NCBI GenBank assembly: GCA_029779535.1
Contig: JAKPAG010000098.1
Coordinates: forward strand, 62,001 to 126,000
DNA from: Pseudomonadota bacterium
Lineage (GTDB): Bacteria > Pseudomonadota > Alphaproteobacteria > Sphingomonadales > Sphingomonadaceae
DNA length: 64,000 bases
Reading direction: 5' to 3'
Below, in pieces: positions 1-8,203 of this stretch. The position numbers and the translations under genes are program-made. The first letter of the stretch is position 1. Each line of letters opens with the position of its first letter. Below the pieces are notes generated by a model. It was not told the DNA's origin. It did no database searches and saw only the letters and a list, made by a program, of their open reading frames with translations.

Positions 1-545
1 AGAAGCTGTGGTCGTTCCCGACCCAGACCGGGGTGATCGCCGCACCGATGACCTACCTGGTCGATGGCGAACAGTATGTCGCCGTCATGGCCGGCTGGGG
101 CGGCGTGTGGGACGTCGCCACCGGCGTCGTCGCCCGCAAGAGCGCCGGGCACTACAACATCAGCCGCCTGCTGGTGTTCAAGCTGGGCGCCAAGGGCCAG
201 CTGCCCGCGATGAAGGCGCTGAACCAGTTGCCGCTGGATCCGCCGCCCTTCACCGGCAAGCCGGAACAGGTCGCCGTCGGGGCCGACAAGTTCGCCCGCT
301 ACTGCTCGGTCTGCCACGGCGATGCCGCGCTGCCGGGCACGCTCAACCCCGACCTGCGCCGCTCGCAGTACATCAACGCCCCCGAAGGGATCCGCGCGGT
401 GGTGATCGACGGCGTGCTGATGCACGGCGACAATCCCAAGGGCATGGTCTCGTTCAAGTCGGCGCTGAGCGTCGATGACGTCGAGAACATCCGCCAGTAC
501 CTGATCAAGCGCGCCAACGAGGACAAGGCGCTGGGCGACAAGTAA
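1..545 (+). CDS. PQQ-dependent quinohemoprotein alcohol dehydrogenase, C-terminal part (5' end outside window)
   Basis: The frame is open from the window edge to a TAA at 543-545, so only about 180 C-terminal residues are present. The first part contains the last propeller strands typical of PQQ dehydrogenases (GVIAAPMTY, VMAGWGGVW). It is followed by a cytochrome c domain with the heme motif CSVCH (encoded near 304-318) and a downstream heme-ligand Met region. This domain order is that of type II quinohemoprotein alcohol dehydrogenases, periplasmic enzymes that oxidise alcohols to aldehydes and pass electrons to the respiratory chain. The substrate cannot be read from this fragment. A strong hairpin follows the stop codon. 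Family assignment is firm, substrate unknown. Confidence 0.88.
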   Translation, partial: KLWSFPTQTGVIAAPMTYLVDGEQYVAVMAGWGGVWDVATGVVARKSAGHYNISRLLVFKLGAKGQLPAMKALNQLPLDPPPFTGKPEQVAVGADKFARYCSVCHGDAALPGTLNPDLRRSQYINAPEGIRAVVIDGVLMHGDNPKGMVSFKSALSVDDVENIRQYLIKRANEDKALGDK

Positions 546-585
546 GCCGGGCCAGCGCCCGCAAGGGCGCTGGTTGCCTGCCAAC

Positions 586-623
586 AAAAAGGGGTTTCGG
601 GAGCAATCCCGAAACCCCTTTTT
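586..623. terminator. Rho-independent terminator, probably bidirectional
   Basis: A 17-bp perfect stem (586-602 with 607-623) around a 4-nt loop has an A-tract on the left arm and a T-tract on the right arm, so it can stop transcription from both sides. It lies between the plus-strand dehydrogenase and the minus-strand Rieske operon. A second GC-rich hairpin (552-573) precedes it. Confidence 0.9.
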
Positions 624-647
624 TGCGTCCCTTGGCCAAAGGCGCCG

Positions 648-773
648 TCAGGGCGCGACGGGCACCTGGCACTGCGCGGTGCTGCCGCGCGGCGAAGCCT
701 GCGGGCACCGCATCAAGCCGATGGTCTGCGTTACCGGCAGCCCGGCAATGCCCAGCAGGCCGAGTGCCTTCAT
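648..773 (-). CDS. Possible 41-aa small protein coupled to the Rieske oxygenase gene
   Basis: An ATG at 773-771 overlaps the TGA of the upstream Rieske gene by four bases (ATGA), a typical sign of translational coupling. The frame runs 41 codons (begins MKALGLLGIAGLPV, contains two cysteines) and ends before the terminator. The N-terminus is mildly hydrophobic. I recognise no family. It may be a real small protein or a chance frame; only the coupling and its position before the terminator support it. Confidence 0.25.
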   Translation of the reverse strand: MKALGLLGIAGLPVTQTIGLMRCPQASPRGSTAQCQVPVAP

Positions 774-1888
774 ACCACCGGCAGCACCGGATCGGCACTG
801 GCCGCATGACGGGCGAGCAGGGCGTCCAGCCTTTCCGAACCCGGCCGGGCGCGTTCGCCGCGTGCTTCGCCCGCGATCAGCCGGGCCAGCATCCGCCGCG
901 CCTTGGCCCCGGCGACGTCGGCCGGGATGCCGACCGGGCGCAGCTCGTCGATGTGCCGCCCGCCAAGCGCGGCCTGCTGCGCCTCGATCATCGGCTTGTC
1001 CTGCACGGCAAAGGCATAGTCGATCGAACCCTGCCAGAAGGCTTCCACCGCCGGATCGTCCAGCCCGTGGTTGCGCACCACCGTCCAGTAATAGAGCGTG
1101 CGATCCTTGCTGACCGGGGTCAGGTGATGGCCGGTGAACACCCAGGCGCCCTTGTCACGGGGCAGGCCGGGCGGGGTGATCCCCACGTCCAGCAGCAGGT
1201 GCCCCGGCGCGTCCCAGCGCATGTAGAGCCAGTGATCGACCGGATCGGTGGCCTTCATCCCCAGCTGGCTTTCCATCAGCTGGCCCCAGACCGGCGCCGC
1301 ATCGCCATTGGGGCACCAGCGGTTGGCCCAGACGGTCGATCCCGCTTCCAGCGTTTCCAGCTTGCTGATCGTGATCGCCTCGCTCGACAGGGTGCCTTCG
1401 TGGAGGAAATCGGCGTGGGTCAGGTCAAGCAGGTTGTCGCTGATCAGCTCGTAATTGGCGGCCACGTCCATGACCCCGCGGATCACCGCGAAACCCGGCG
1501 CGGAATAGCAGCTGTAATCGGGCAGCAGCGCTTCGTCCGCCGCCTCCGCCTCGCCGGTCCACAGCCAGATCGCGCCGTGGCGTTCGATCAGCGGATAGGC
1601 GGGCACCCGCATCGCCGGGGAAATCACCCCGCCGCGATGCGGGTTGAGCACGCAGGCCCCGCTCTCGCCAAACACCATGCCGTGATACATGCACTGCACC
1701 GTGTCGCCCACCTTGCGGCCCATGTGCAGCGGCGCGAAGCGGTGCGGGCACAGGTTGCCGATCGCCACCGCATCGCCATTCTCCTTGCGGTAGAGCAGCA
1801 CCGGCTGGTCGCAGATGGTGCGGGTGATCAGTTCATCGCCCAGCTCGTGCGACCAGGCGGCAACATACCACGCGTTCCTGAGATACAT
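770..1888 (-). CDS. Rieske 2Fe-2S aromatic oxygenase, vanillate O-demethylase (VanA)-like
   Basis: The 372-aa protein has an N-terminal Rieske domain with the cluster ligands Cys47/His49 and Cys66/His69 (CPH and CMYH). The catalytic domain carries the segment NLLDLTHADFLHEG (about residue 150), which supplies the mononuclear-iron histidines. Length and motifs match the oxygenase component of VanA-type demethylases and related monooxygenases acting on methoxy- or carboxy-aromatics. No reductase gene lies beside it, so electrons must come from elsewhere. The ATG at 1888 follows a GGGAGGG ribosome site. It is 16 bp behind the cupin gene on the same strand. O-demethylation of vanillate is the best guess from family; the actual substrate is unproven. 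Confidence 0.85.
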   Translation of the reverse strand: MYLRNAWYVAAWSHELGDELITRTICDQPVLLYRKENGDAVAIGNLCPHRFAPLHMGRKVGDTVQCMYHGMVFGESGACVLNPHRGGVISPAMRVPAYPLIERHGAIWLWTGEAEAADEALLPDYSCYSAPGFAVIRGVMDVAANYELISDNLLDLTHADFLHEGTLSSEAITISKLETLEAGSTVWANRWCPNGDAAPVWGQLMESQLGMKATDPVDHWLYMRWDAPGHLLLDVGITPPGLPRDKGAWVFTGHHLTPVSKDRTLYYWTVVRNHGLDDPAVEAFWQGSIDYAFAVQDKPMIEAQQAALGGRHIDELRPVGIPADVAGAKARRMLARLIAGEARGERARPGSERLDALLARHAASADPVLPVV

Positions 1889-1904
1889 GGGCGCGCCCTC
1901 CCGG

Positions 1905-2441
1905 TCAGAGATAGAGCTTGGGATTGATCGGAATCCCGTGTTCCTTGCAGTGGTTTTCGTAGTGTTCCATGAACCACCACACGTCGGCGGTGAACGCGAA
2001 GCTGGCGTCGGAATTGTAGAATTCGATCGGCCCCTGCATCCAGCCGAACAGCTTGCAGCCCTGGGGGTGTTCGGTGACCAGGGTGTGACTTTCGCCCGGC
2101 ACTTCCAGGATCAGCCCGCCCGGCGTTGCGACCCAGTCATACTCCAGGTAGCGCACCGATCCTTCGAGGCAGACCATGGTGATCGTGCCGCGGTGCAGGT
2201 GGGTGCCGACCGCGCCGGGGCCTTTCACCCACAGGATGTTCGTAAACAGGTTCTGCCGCACGTCGAAGGCCAGGTGCTTGATCGCGGCATTGTCGCCAAA
2301 TGGCACCCATGGGCTGTCCACATCGGTCAGCGCGTCGATATAGCGCCCGCCGGGGCTGTGGCGCTGGACCAGTTCGCGCTGGGCGAACGGTACGTCGACG
2401 ATTTCGGCATAGGTGCTCGGCGGTCCCGGATTCTGGGCCAT
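1905..2441 (-). CDS. Cupin dioxygenase, 2,4'-dihydroxyacetophenone dioxygenase family
   Basis: The protein has 178 residues, the usual size of 2,4'-dihydroxyacetophenone dioxygenase (DAD), a single-domain cupin. The cupin motif 1 has His81 and His83 (THLHRG) and His119 lies in VPGESHT, the expected iron-binding trio. DAD cleaves the C-C bond of an aromatic alpha-hydroxyketone to give a benzoate and formate. The start at 2441 has a GGGAGAG site upstream. It heads a two-gene operon with the Rieske oxygenase and is divergent from the beta-etherase gene, which suggests side-chain shortening of lignin-type aryl ketones. Other members of this cupin family have no known function, so the reaction is inferred. 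Confidence 0.75.
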   Translation of the reverse strand: MAQNPGPPSTYAEIVDVPFAQRELVQRHSPGGRYIDALTDVDSPWVPFGDNAAIKHLAFDVRQNLFTNILWVKGPGAVGTHLHRGTITMVCLEGSVRYLEYDWVATPGGLILEVPGESHTLVTEHPQGCKLFGWMQGPIEFYNSDASFAFTADVWWFMEHYENHCKEHGIPINPKLYL

Positions 2442-2629
2442 GTCTCACTCTCCCGTTGTGTTGTCACAGCTTGCCGGAGAGCATGGCGGGCCCCGCATCC
2501 GCCGATTCCATGCGGAGAATCGGGGCCTACCATCCTCTCTGGAAATTGTAAGTTATTACGCCTATTCTTGCGCCAAACCGGATCGGACGCAAGCCCCGCG
2601 TGATGGCCGGAAAAAGAGAGGATCTGCCA

Positions 2630-3457
2630 ATGGCCAAGGATAACCGCATCACCTTCTATGACCTGCAACACGCCAGCGGGGCGACCACCAGCCCGTTCGT
2701 CTGGGCGACCAAATATGCCCTGAAGCACAAGGGGTTCGATCTCGACGTGGTCGATGGCGGGTTCACCGGAATCATGGAGCGCACCGGCGGGCGCAGCGAA
2801 CGCCTGCCCGCGATCCAGGACGATGGCGAATGGGTGCTGGATAGCTGGCTGATCGCCGAATACCTCGACGCCAAGTACCCCGACCGGCCGACGCTGATTC
2901 CCGATCCGGCGATGAAGCCGCTGATCGAATTCCTGGAAGGGTGGCTGTGGAAGACGGCGGTGGGGCCGTGGGTGCGCTGCTATGCCGTGCAGTACCGCGA
3001 CCGCTGCAAGCCGGAGGATCTGGCCTACATCACCGAAAGCCGCCTCAACATGTGGGGCGCGCCGTGCGAGGACCTGGCCAAGGGCCGCGAGGACGTATTC
3101 GGCAAGGTCCTGCCCGAGCTGGAACCGCTGCGCACCCTGCTGCGCGACCGCAAGTGGCTGGGCGGGGATGCGCCGAACTATGCCGATTACCGCGCGCTGG
3201 CGGTGTTCCTGTGGTGCGCCAGCTGCGCCGACGTGCCGCCGATGACCGATGACGAGCCGCTGCGCGACTGGATCGACCGCGGGTTCGATCTGTTCGGCGG
3301 GCTGGGCCGCATTCCGGGGATGAGCCCGCTGTTCGGCTATCAGCCGCGGCCCGGCGATCCGGAGCCGTTCGACCGCAACCCGCGCGTGTTCGGGCTGACC
3401 AGCCGCAACACCGGCCCGGCCAGCACCGCATCGGAAACCGCGCGGCTCAAGGGCTGA
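2630..3457 (+). CDS. ligE: Glutathione S-transferase-type beta-aryl etherase (LigE/LigP-like)
   Basis: The 275-aa protein resembles the LigE beta-etherase of Sphingobium SYK-6 along its length as I remember it, including YALKHKGFD, GGFTGIMERTGGRSER, DDGEWVLDSW.IAEYLD.KYPDRP and PLRDWIDRGFDLFGGLGR. LigE-type enzymes use glutathione to cleave the beta-O-4 ether of lignin dimers in the cytoplasm. The start at 2630 is chosen because a GAGAGGA site sits about 7 nt upstream and the protein then begins as LigE does; a GTG at 2600 would add ten unrelated residues. No ligD dehydrogenase or ligG lyase is in the window. Family is firm; stereospecificity (E versus F type) is judged from motif resemblance only. 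Confidence 0.8.
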   Translation: MAKDNRITFYDLQHASGATTSPFVWATKYALKHKGFDLDVVDGGFTGIMERTGGRSERLPAIQDDGEWVLDSWLIAEYLDAKYPDRPTLIPDPAMKPLIEFLEGWLWKTAVGPWVRCYAVQYRDRCKPEDLAYITESRLNMWGAPCEDLAKGREDVFGKVLPELEPLRTLLRDRKWLGGDAPNYADYRALAVFLWCASCADVPPMTDDEPLRDWIDRGFDLFGGLGRIPGMSPLFGYQPRPGDPEPFDRNPRVFGLTSRNTGPASTASETARLKG

Positions 3458-3469
3458 TCAAGGTGGTGT

Positions 3470-3523
3470 AGGGGCCGGCCAGCCTGCCCGTAAACGCGAC
3501 CCACAGGCGCGTGGCCGGCCCCT
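3470..3523. terminator. Long hairpin between convergent genes, candidate terminator
   Basis: A perfect 12-bp inverted repeat (3470-3481 and 3512-3523, AGGGGCCGGCCA and its complement) encloses 30 nt between the convergent etherase and DUF6356 genes. There is no clear T-tract, so termination is inferred from position and stem strength. Confidence 0.45.
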
Positions 3524-3555
3524 GCCTCCCCCGGGCGGGGGCGGGGGAGGGGTGT

Positions 3556-3813
3556 TCAGATTACAAAATCAAGCCCGGCGGGCAGCTGCACCCGCGCCTG
3601 CTTGCGGTTGCGGTTCACCACCATGATATCGTGCAGCGCGCCGATCTGGCGGCTGCCGGTCTTGACGAACAGGAACGGCAGCAGGCCGTGGATCAGGCAG
3701 GCGATCCCGCCCAGGATCATCCGCACGCCAAACCCCGTGGCCATGGCCAGGTGCTCGCCATAGCTCTCGTCAACGCTGGCGGGATGCTCGGTGAACAGCT
3801 TGGTCAATGACAT
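3556..3813 (-). CDS. DUF6356 family small membrane protein
   Basis: An 85-aa protein starting MSLTKLFTEHPASVDESYGEH and containing one hydrophobic segment (about residues 28-50, MILGGIACLIHGLLPFLFV). This N-terminal pattern is that of the DUF6356 family, common in sphingomonads and without known function. The start at 3813 is preferred over an upstream ATG at 3891 because AAGGAG lies 8 nt before it. The gene is divergent from an Lrp/AsnC regulator with a 100-bp shared promoter region. Confidence 0.75.
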   Translation of the reverse strand: MSLTKLFTEHPASVDESYGEHLAMATGFGVRMILGGIACLIHGLLPFLFVKTGSRQIGALHDIMVVNRNRKQARVQLPAGLDFVI

Positions 3814-3913
3814 CGGTGAAAGCTCCTTGTTGCATGCAAGGATATGAGCGCTGCGGTGCGAAATCATCACCTGATTTCTAGCCATTTTCACAAAGTGCGG
3901 TTAATCTGTCCCA

Positions 3914-4393
3914 ATGAATGATCAAATCGCGCAACTGGATTCGATTGACTGGGCCATCCTGGGGGTCTTGCAGGCCGATGCCGCGATCCCGGTGCACGAA
4001 GTGGGCGAACGCGTTGGTCTGTCCAGCAATGCCTGCTGGCGGCGGATCAAGCGGCTGGAGGACAGCGGGGTGATCGCGCGGCGGGTGGCGCTTGTCGATC
4101 CGGCGCGGCTGGGGCTGGCGACCACGGTGTTCGTCGCGATCCGCACCCAGCGGCACGATCCCGAATGGCTCGAAGCGTTCCAGCGCGGGGTGGACCGGAT
4201 CGACGAGGTGATCGAATGCCACCGCATGGCCGGCGATGTCGACTACCTGCTCAAGCTGGCGGTGCGCGACATCGCCCATTACGACCGGATCTATCGCCGC
4301 CTGATCGCCGCCGTGCCGGACCTGGCCGACGTCAGTTCCAGCTTCTCGATGGAGCGGATGAAGCACACCACCGCGCTGGTCCGCCCGGTATAG
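3914..4393 (+). CDS. Lrp/AsnC family transcriptional regulator
   Basis: The 159-aa protein has an N-terminal winged helix-turn-helix (residues about 7-60, with IDWAILGVLQADA and VGLSSNACWRRIKRLEDSGVI). A C-terminal RAM ligand-binding domain (about 70-150) contains the typical segment ECHRMAGDVDYLLK. Such regulators form octamers that sense amino acids or aromatic acids. It lies between the aromatic genes and the hppD locus, so control of tyrosine or aromatic catabolism is plausible but not shown. It is convergent with the TonB-dependent receptor, 12 bp away. Confidence 0.9.
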   Translation: MNDQIAQLDSIDWAILGVLQADAAIPVHEVGERVGLSSNACWRRIKRLEDSGVIARRVALVDPARLGLATTVFVAIRTQRHDPEWLEAFQRGVDRIDEVIECHRMAGDVDYLLKLAVRDIAHYDRIYRRLIAAVPDLADVSSSFSMERMKHTTALVRPV

Positions 4394-4405
4394 CGATCCG
4401 CCGAT

Positions 4406-6349
4406 CTAGAAATCGGCCGCCAGTTGCAGGGTGAAAGTGCGCGGACTGGTATAAGTAAAGCCGCCGCTGGTGCTGACCTGCCAGCCATAATTGTTGAACG
4501 CGTTCAGCAGCACCGGGCGCAGCAACCAGTCGCCCCCCGCCAGCTTGAAGCGATAGCGCGCGCCCAGGTTCACCGTGGTGCGCGGCGGGGCATACAGCGT
4601 GTTGGCCGCGTTGCCGACCCGGCGCGAGAGGCTTTCCAGCGCGACATCGAAGCTGAGCGGGCCGTGGCCGCCCTGCATCCGCCAGTCGATGTTGGCGGCG
4701 CTGCGGCGGCGGATCTGGCCAACCGGGCGCAGGCCGATCAGGTGGCTGTCGACCGCCTCGCCCGAAATGCGCGGATCGAGCAGCATGGTCCCGCCGACCA
4801 GGGTCAGCCCCGGCGCCAGCTGCCCGGTCAACGACAGTTCAAGCCCCTGGTTGCGCAGCGTGCCAAGCTGGCGATAGCGCAGCGCCGGATCGAGGTTGTA
4901 GTAAGGCTTGGTGATCCGAAAGCCGCCGGCAATCAGCGTCAGGCGCGGGGTGATCGCATATTTCACTCCGGCCTCGACCTGGCGGGTGTGGATCGCGGCG
5001 GGCGCTTCGGCGCGGTTGCTGGCCACGTCCGGGGCAATCAGCGCTTCTTCCTGCCCGTGGCTGATCCCGGCATAGACCAGGACATCGCGCGTCAGGTTGA
5101 CCGAGCCGCCCAGGTTGAACAGCAGCGGCCGGTCGCGCGTGACCGGATCGGCCAGCGCCGGATCGGCAAAGTCGATGCGCTTGCGGTAGGTGCTGGTCGA
5201 AACCCCGGCATCCAGGCTGTAGCCGTGGCGCGACACCACCGACCAGGCCAGGCCATAGGTCAGCTGGCGGACGCGGTCCTGGCTCTTGGGGCCGATGACA
5301 TGGACCGGCTCGGGCCGCGGATCGGGCAGCAGCGCGGAACTGGGGCCAAGCGGCAGGGTCTGGCTGCCGCCGAACCGGCGGTCGCGCTTGCGGCCGCGCA
5401 CCGATGCGGTCAGCTGATGGCTGAAGCTGCCGGTCTGCCACTGCTTGACCAGCCGCGCTTCGCCGGACAGCGAACCGTCGCGGTTGTTGCCATCGGCAAC
5501 GATGCGGCGGCTGGTGACCGATCCATCGGCGCGGGTTCCGGCCAGGATGTCGGCATAGACGCTGGTCTGGTCGCGCAGACTGTAGAACAGCCCGGCTTCC
5601 ACCCGCATACCGGCCAGCGGGGCCTTGACCACCGCGCCGGCGGTCCAGATGTCCTGGTTGCGCCCGGCCCAGGCTTGCGAGCGGTCCAGCCCGCGCTTGA
5701 CCTGCGGCGGCAGGGCGGCGCCTTGCGGATAGATCGTCGGGGTCGCCTCGTCGCTGCGATAGATGAAATCGCCGGCGAACAGCAGCACCTGGGTATCGGC
5801 CCGGGGCCGCCAGGCCAGGGTGCCGCCGACTGTGCGATAACGGGTCTGGCCGCCTTCGTAGCGCTGGGCGTTGCGCCAGCCGAAACCGCCGGAAATGCCC
5901 AGCCGTTCGCCGTCCAGCGGCTGCTTGAATTCGAACGATCCGCCCAGCCCGCGCGCCGAGCTGGAGCCCTGTTCCAGGTTCAGCGAATAGATCGGCTTGC
6001 CGTGGGGCTGGGTCAGCGCATAGTCGACCAGGCCGGTGGGGGCGGGAAACGGATAGCGCAGCGTGGCCGGGCCGACGCGGATCGTGTTGCTATCGACCAG
6101 CCGGGTCGAAACGCGGTCAACCTGGTCGAAATAGAGCCCTTCCAGCCGCACGTTGCCGGCATCGACCGGATCGAACCCGCGCACGTAATCGCTGTTGTAG
6201 AGCCCGGTCTTTTCGCTGCCAACCGAGCGGCCGAACGCGTCGCTGGACTGCGTGGTCGCGTTTTCCGAGGCGCGCTGGGCATGGGCAAGCTGCGGCGCCA
6301 GCGCCAGCGCCAGACCAGTCAGCCCCCCCAGATAGTGACGATTCCCCAC
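4406..6349 (-). CDS. TonB-dependent outer-membrane receptor
   Basis: The protein has a signal peptide (GLTGLALALAPQLAHAQ), a plug segment starting around residue 45 (YVRGFDPVDAGNVRLEGLYFDQ) and a large beta-barrel domain ending in the canonical terminal phenylalanine (FTLQLAADF). The GTG at 6349 gives 647 residues with the signal peptide at the very N-terminus. An ATG at 6499 would add residues encoded opposite the neighbouring VOC gene, in another frame. No obvious TonB box or first part of the plug precedes YVRGF, which is shorter than classical siderophore receptors. It would import a substrate across the outer membrane; the ligand is unknown. It follows the hppD-VOC operon on the same strand. 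Confidence 0.82.
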   Translation of the reverse strand: MGNRHYLGGLTGLALALAPQLAHAQRASENATTQSSDAFGRSVGSEKTGLYNSDYVRGFDPVDAGNVRLEGLYFDQVDRVSTRLVDSNTIRVGPATLRYPFPAPTGLVDYALTQPHGKPIYSLNLEQGSSSARGLGGSFEFKQPLDGERLGISGGFGWRNAQRYEGGQTRYRTVGGTLAWRPRADTQVLLFAGDFIYRSDEATPTIYPQGAALPPQVKRGLDRSQAWAGRNQDIWTAGAVVKAPLAGMRVEAGLFYSLRDQTSVYADILAGTRADGSVTSRRIVADGNNRDGSLSGEARLVKQWQTGSFSHQLTASVRGRKRDRRFGGSQTLPLGPSSALLPDPRPEPVHVIGPKSQDRVRQLTYGLAWSVVSRHGYSLDAGVSTSTYRKRIDFADPALADPVTRDRPLLFNLGGSVNLTRDVLVYAGISHGQEEALIAPDVASNRAEAPAAIHTRQVEAGVKYAITPRLTLIAGGFRITKPYYNLDPALRYRQLGTLRNQGLELSLTGQLAPGLTLVGGTMLLDPRISGEAVDSHLIGLRPVGQIRRRSAANIDWRMQGGHGPLSFDVALESLSRRVGNAANTLYAPPRTTVNLGARYRFKLAGGDWLLRPVLLNAFNNYGWQVSTSGGFTYTSPRTFTLQLAADF

Positions 6350-6423
6350 GCCAGCCGCTTTAGCCAGTTGGCCGGACAGGGGAAGCCCCAAATGCCAGTC
6401 GTTCGTCGAAGCCGGTCGGCGGT

Positions 6424-6978
6424 TCAGCTTGTCCCGCGTTCGGCCGGGTCCTCGTGCAGCCAGGCGGCGTGGCGCGGGGCGCGCCTGGTCCGGCTCCATT
6501 CGTCAAGCATGGCGGGGGCCAGTTCGCGCAGCTTGGTATATTGCGCGGCCGTGCCGATGTTGCAGGCCAGTTCCAGCCGGTGACCGTTGGGATCGAAGAA
6601 GTAGATCGAGCGGAAAATGCCGTGATAGGTCGGCCCCAGCACGTCGATCCCCTGGGCCTCGATATGGGCCTTGGCGGCGAGCAGCGCGGCCTCGTCGGCC
6701 ACTTCGAAGGCAAGGTGCTGGACCCAGGCCGGGGTATTGGGATCGCGGCCCATCTCGGGCTGCTGGGGCAGCTCGAAAAAGGCCAGCACATTGCCCCCGC
6801 CGCAATCGAGGAACACGTGCATGTAGGGATCGTCCTCGCCGGTGGAGGGGACGGTGTCCTCGGCAAAGGCGGTGGTATAGGTCATGCCCAGCACGCGGCC
6901 GTACCATTCCACCGTTTCCTTCGCGTCGCGGCAGCGATAGGCGACGTGGTGGATGCGCTTGAGCGATGGGGCGGTCAC
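6424..6978 (-). CDS. VOC (glyoxalase/bleomycin-resistance fold) family metalloprotein
   Basis: The 184-aa protein has two VOC beta-alpha modules: [24 protein letters not shown] near the N-terminus and [16 protein letters not shown] with [13 protein letters not shown] at 85-145. Metal-ligand candidates are His10/His11, His88 and Glu in LELAC. The GTG start overlaps the hppD stop codon by four bases (GTGA), so the two are one transcriptional and translational unit. VOC proteins include extradiol dioxygenases and glyoxalases. Because of the coupling to hppD a role in tyrosine or aromatic breakdown is likely, but the exact reaction is unknown. Confidence 0.82.
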   Translation of the reverse strand: MTAPSLKRIHHVAYRCRDAKETVEWYGRVLGMTYTTAFAEDTVPSTGEDDPYMHVFLDCGGGNVLAFFELPQQPEMGRDPNTPAWVQHLAFEVADEAALLAAKAHIEAQGIDVLGPTYHGIFRSIYFFDPNGHRLELACNIGTAAQYTKLRELAPAMLDEWSRTRRAPRHAAWLHEDPAERGTS

Positions 6979-8075
6979 TGCGCCGCGCCTTCCACCTGCA
7001 AGGCCCCGCGCCGCAGCTGGTCGCGCTCCATGCTTTCGAACAGCGCGGTGAAATTACCTTCGCCGAAGCCTTCGTCCTTCTTGCGCTGGATGAATTCGAA
7101 GAAGACCGGGCCTACAAGCGTTTCCGAAAAGATCTGGAGCAGCAGGCGCGGATCGCCCGCCGTGGTCGATCCGTCGAGCAGGATGCCGCGCTTTTGCAGC
7201 TCATCCACCGGTTCGCCGTGGCCGGGCAGGCGCTCGTCCAGCATTTCGTAATAGGTCGCGGGCGGGGCGGTCATGAACGGAGTGCCCAGCGCCTTCAGCC
7301 GGTCCCAGGCGCCGATCAGGTCGTCACAGGCAAAGGCGATGTGCTGGATCCCTTCGCCGTTGTACTGGCGCAGGAATTCCTCGATCTGCCCGCCGCCAGA
7401 GCGGCCTTCCTCGTTCAGGGGAATGCGGATCTTGCCGTCGGGCGCGGTCATCGCCTTGCTGGTCAGGCCGGTATATTCACCCTTGATGTCGAAATAGCGG
7501 ATTTCGCGAAAACCCGCGATCCGTTCATAGAACGCGGCCCAGTGCGCCATGCGCCCGCCATAGACGTTGTGGGTCAGGTGATCGATGGTGTGGAACCCCG
7601 CGCCCAGCGGGTGGCGGTCCACCCCCGGCAGGTAGACGAAGTCGATGTCGTAGATCGACAGGTCGCCGTGTTCCTGGCCCTGATAGCGGTCGATCAGGTA
7701 GATGATCGAACCGCCGATCCCCCGGATTGCGGGCAGGCGCAGTTCCATCACCCCGGTGCGGCTTTCAACCGGCTCGGCCCCGCGTTCCAGCGCCAGCTTG
7801 TACGCCTTGGCCGCGTCCTTTACCCGCCAGCCCATGCCGCAGCACGACGCGCCGTGTTCGGCGGCGAACCAGGCGGCCGGGCTGCGCGGTTCGTAATTGG
7901 CGATCAGGTTGATCCCGCCCTGGCGCCACAGCTGCACGTCCTTGGACCGGTGCTGCGCGATAAGGGTAAAGCCCATCGCCGCGAAGACCAGCTCCAGCAG
8001 GCCCTTTTCGGGCGCGCAGAATTCGATGAATTCAAAGCCATCAAGGCCCAGCGGATTGTCGAACAGGTCGGCCAT
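6975..8075 (-). CDS. hppD: 4-hydroxyphenylpyruvate dioxygenase
   Basis: The 366-aa protein has the two VOC modules of HPPD, with the iron ligands expected at His in [10 protein letters not shown] (about 165), His in GIQHIAF (about 243) and Glu in FFEFIQRK (about 325). It converts 4-hydroxyphenylpyruvate to homogentisate in tyrosine catabolism. The conserved C-terminal gate region [18 protein letters not shown] is present. The ATG at 8075 has a GGGAG site. It heads a unit with the VOC gene and perhaps the TonB receptor. Homogentisate dioxygenase is not in the window. Confidence 0.95.
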   Translation of the reverse strand: MADLFDNPLGLDGFEFIEFCAPEKGLLELVFAAMGFTLIAQHRSKDVQLWRQGGINLIANYEPRSPAAWFAAEHGASCCGMGWRVKDAAKAYKLALERGAEPVESRTGVMELRLPAIRGIGGSIIYLIDRYQGQEHGDLSIYDIDFVYLPGVDRHPLGAGFHTIDHLTHNVYGGRMAHWAAFYERIAGFREIRYFDIKGEYTGLTSKAMTAPDGKIRIPLNEEGRSGGGQIEEFLRQYNGEGIQHIAFACDDLIGAWDRLKALGTPFMTAPPATYYEMLDERLPGHGEPVDELQKRGILLDGSTTAGDPRLLLQIFSETLVGPVFFEFIQRKKDEGFGEGNFTALFESMERDQLRRGALQVEGAAQ

Positions 8076-8161
8076 CGGCCCAGGATCTCCCGGTCAATAA
8101 AGTTGCAATTGAAACTATATCGACCGGGGGCGGGAGTCAATCGCCCACCCCCCATACCGCC

Positions 8162-8188
8162 GTCACCCCGGATCAAGTCCGGGGTGAC
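8162..8188. repeat. Alphaproteobacterial palindromic repeat (GTCACCCCGGA type)
   Basis: Perfect 11-bp arms (8162-8172 and 8178-8188, GTCACCCCGGA and complement) flank a 5-nt loop TCAAG. This interspersed palindrome is widespread in sphingomonad and other alphaproteobacterial intergenic regions. Here it lies between the end of aguA and the start region of hppD, and may act as a transcription stop. Confidence 0.8.
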
Positions 8189-8203
8189 CTGAAATGGAAG
8201 GGT

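Noticed and set aside
2540..2570. Short shared sequence GTAAGTTATT here and at about 24597
   Set aside because: Only about ten bases are shared between otherwise unrelated intergenic regions; chance is likely.
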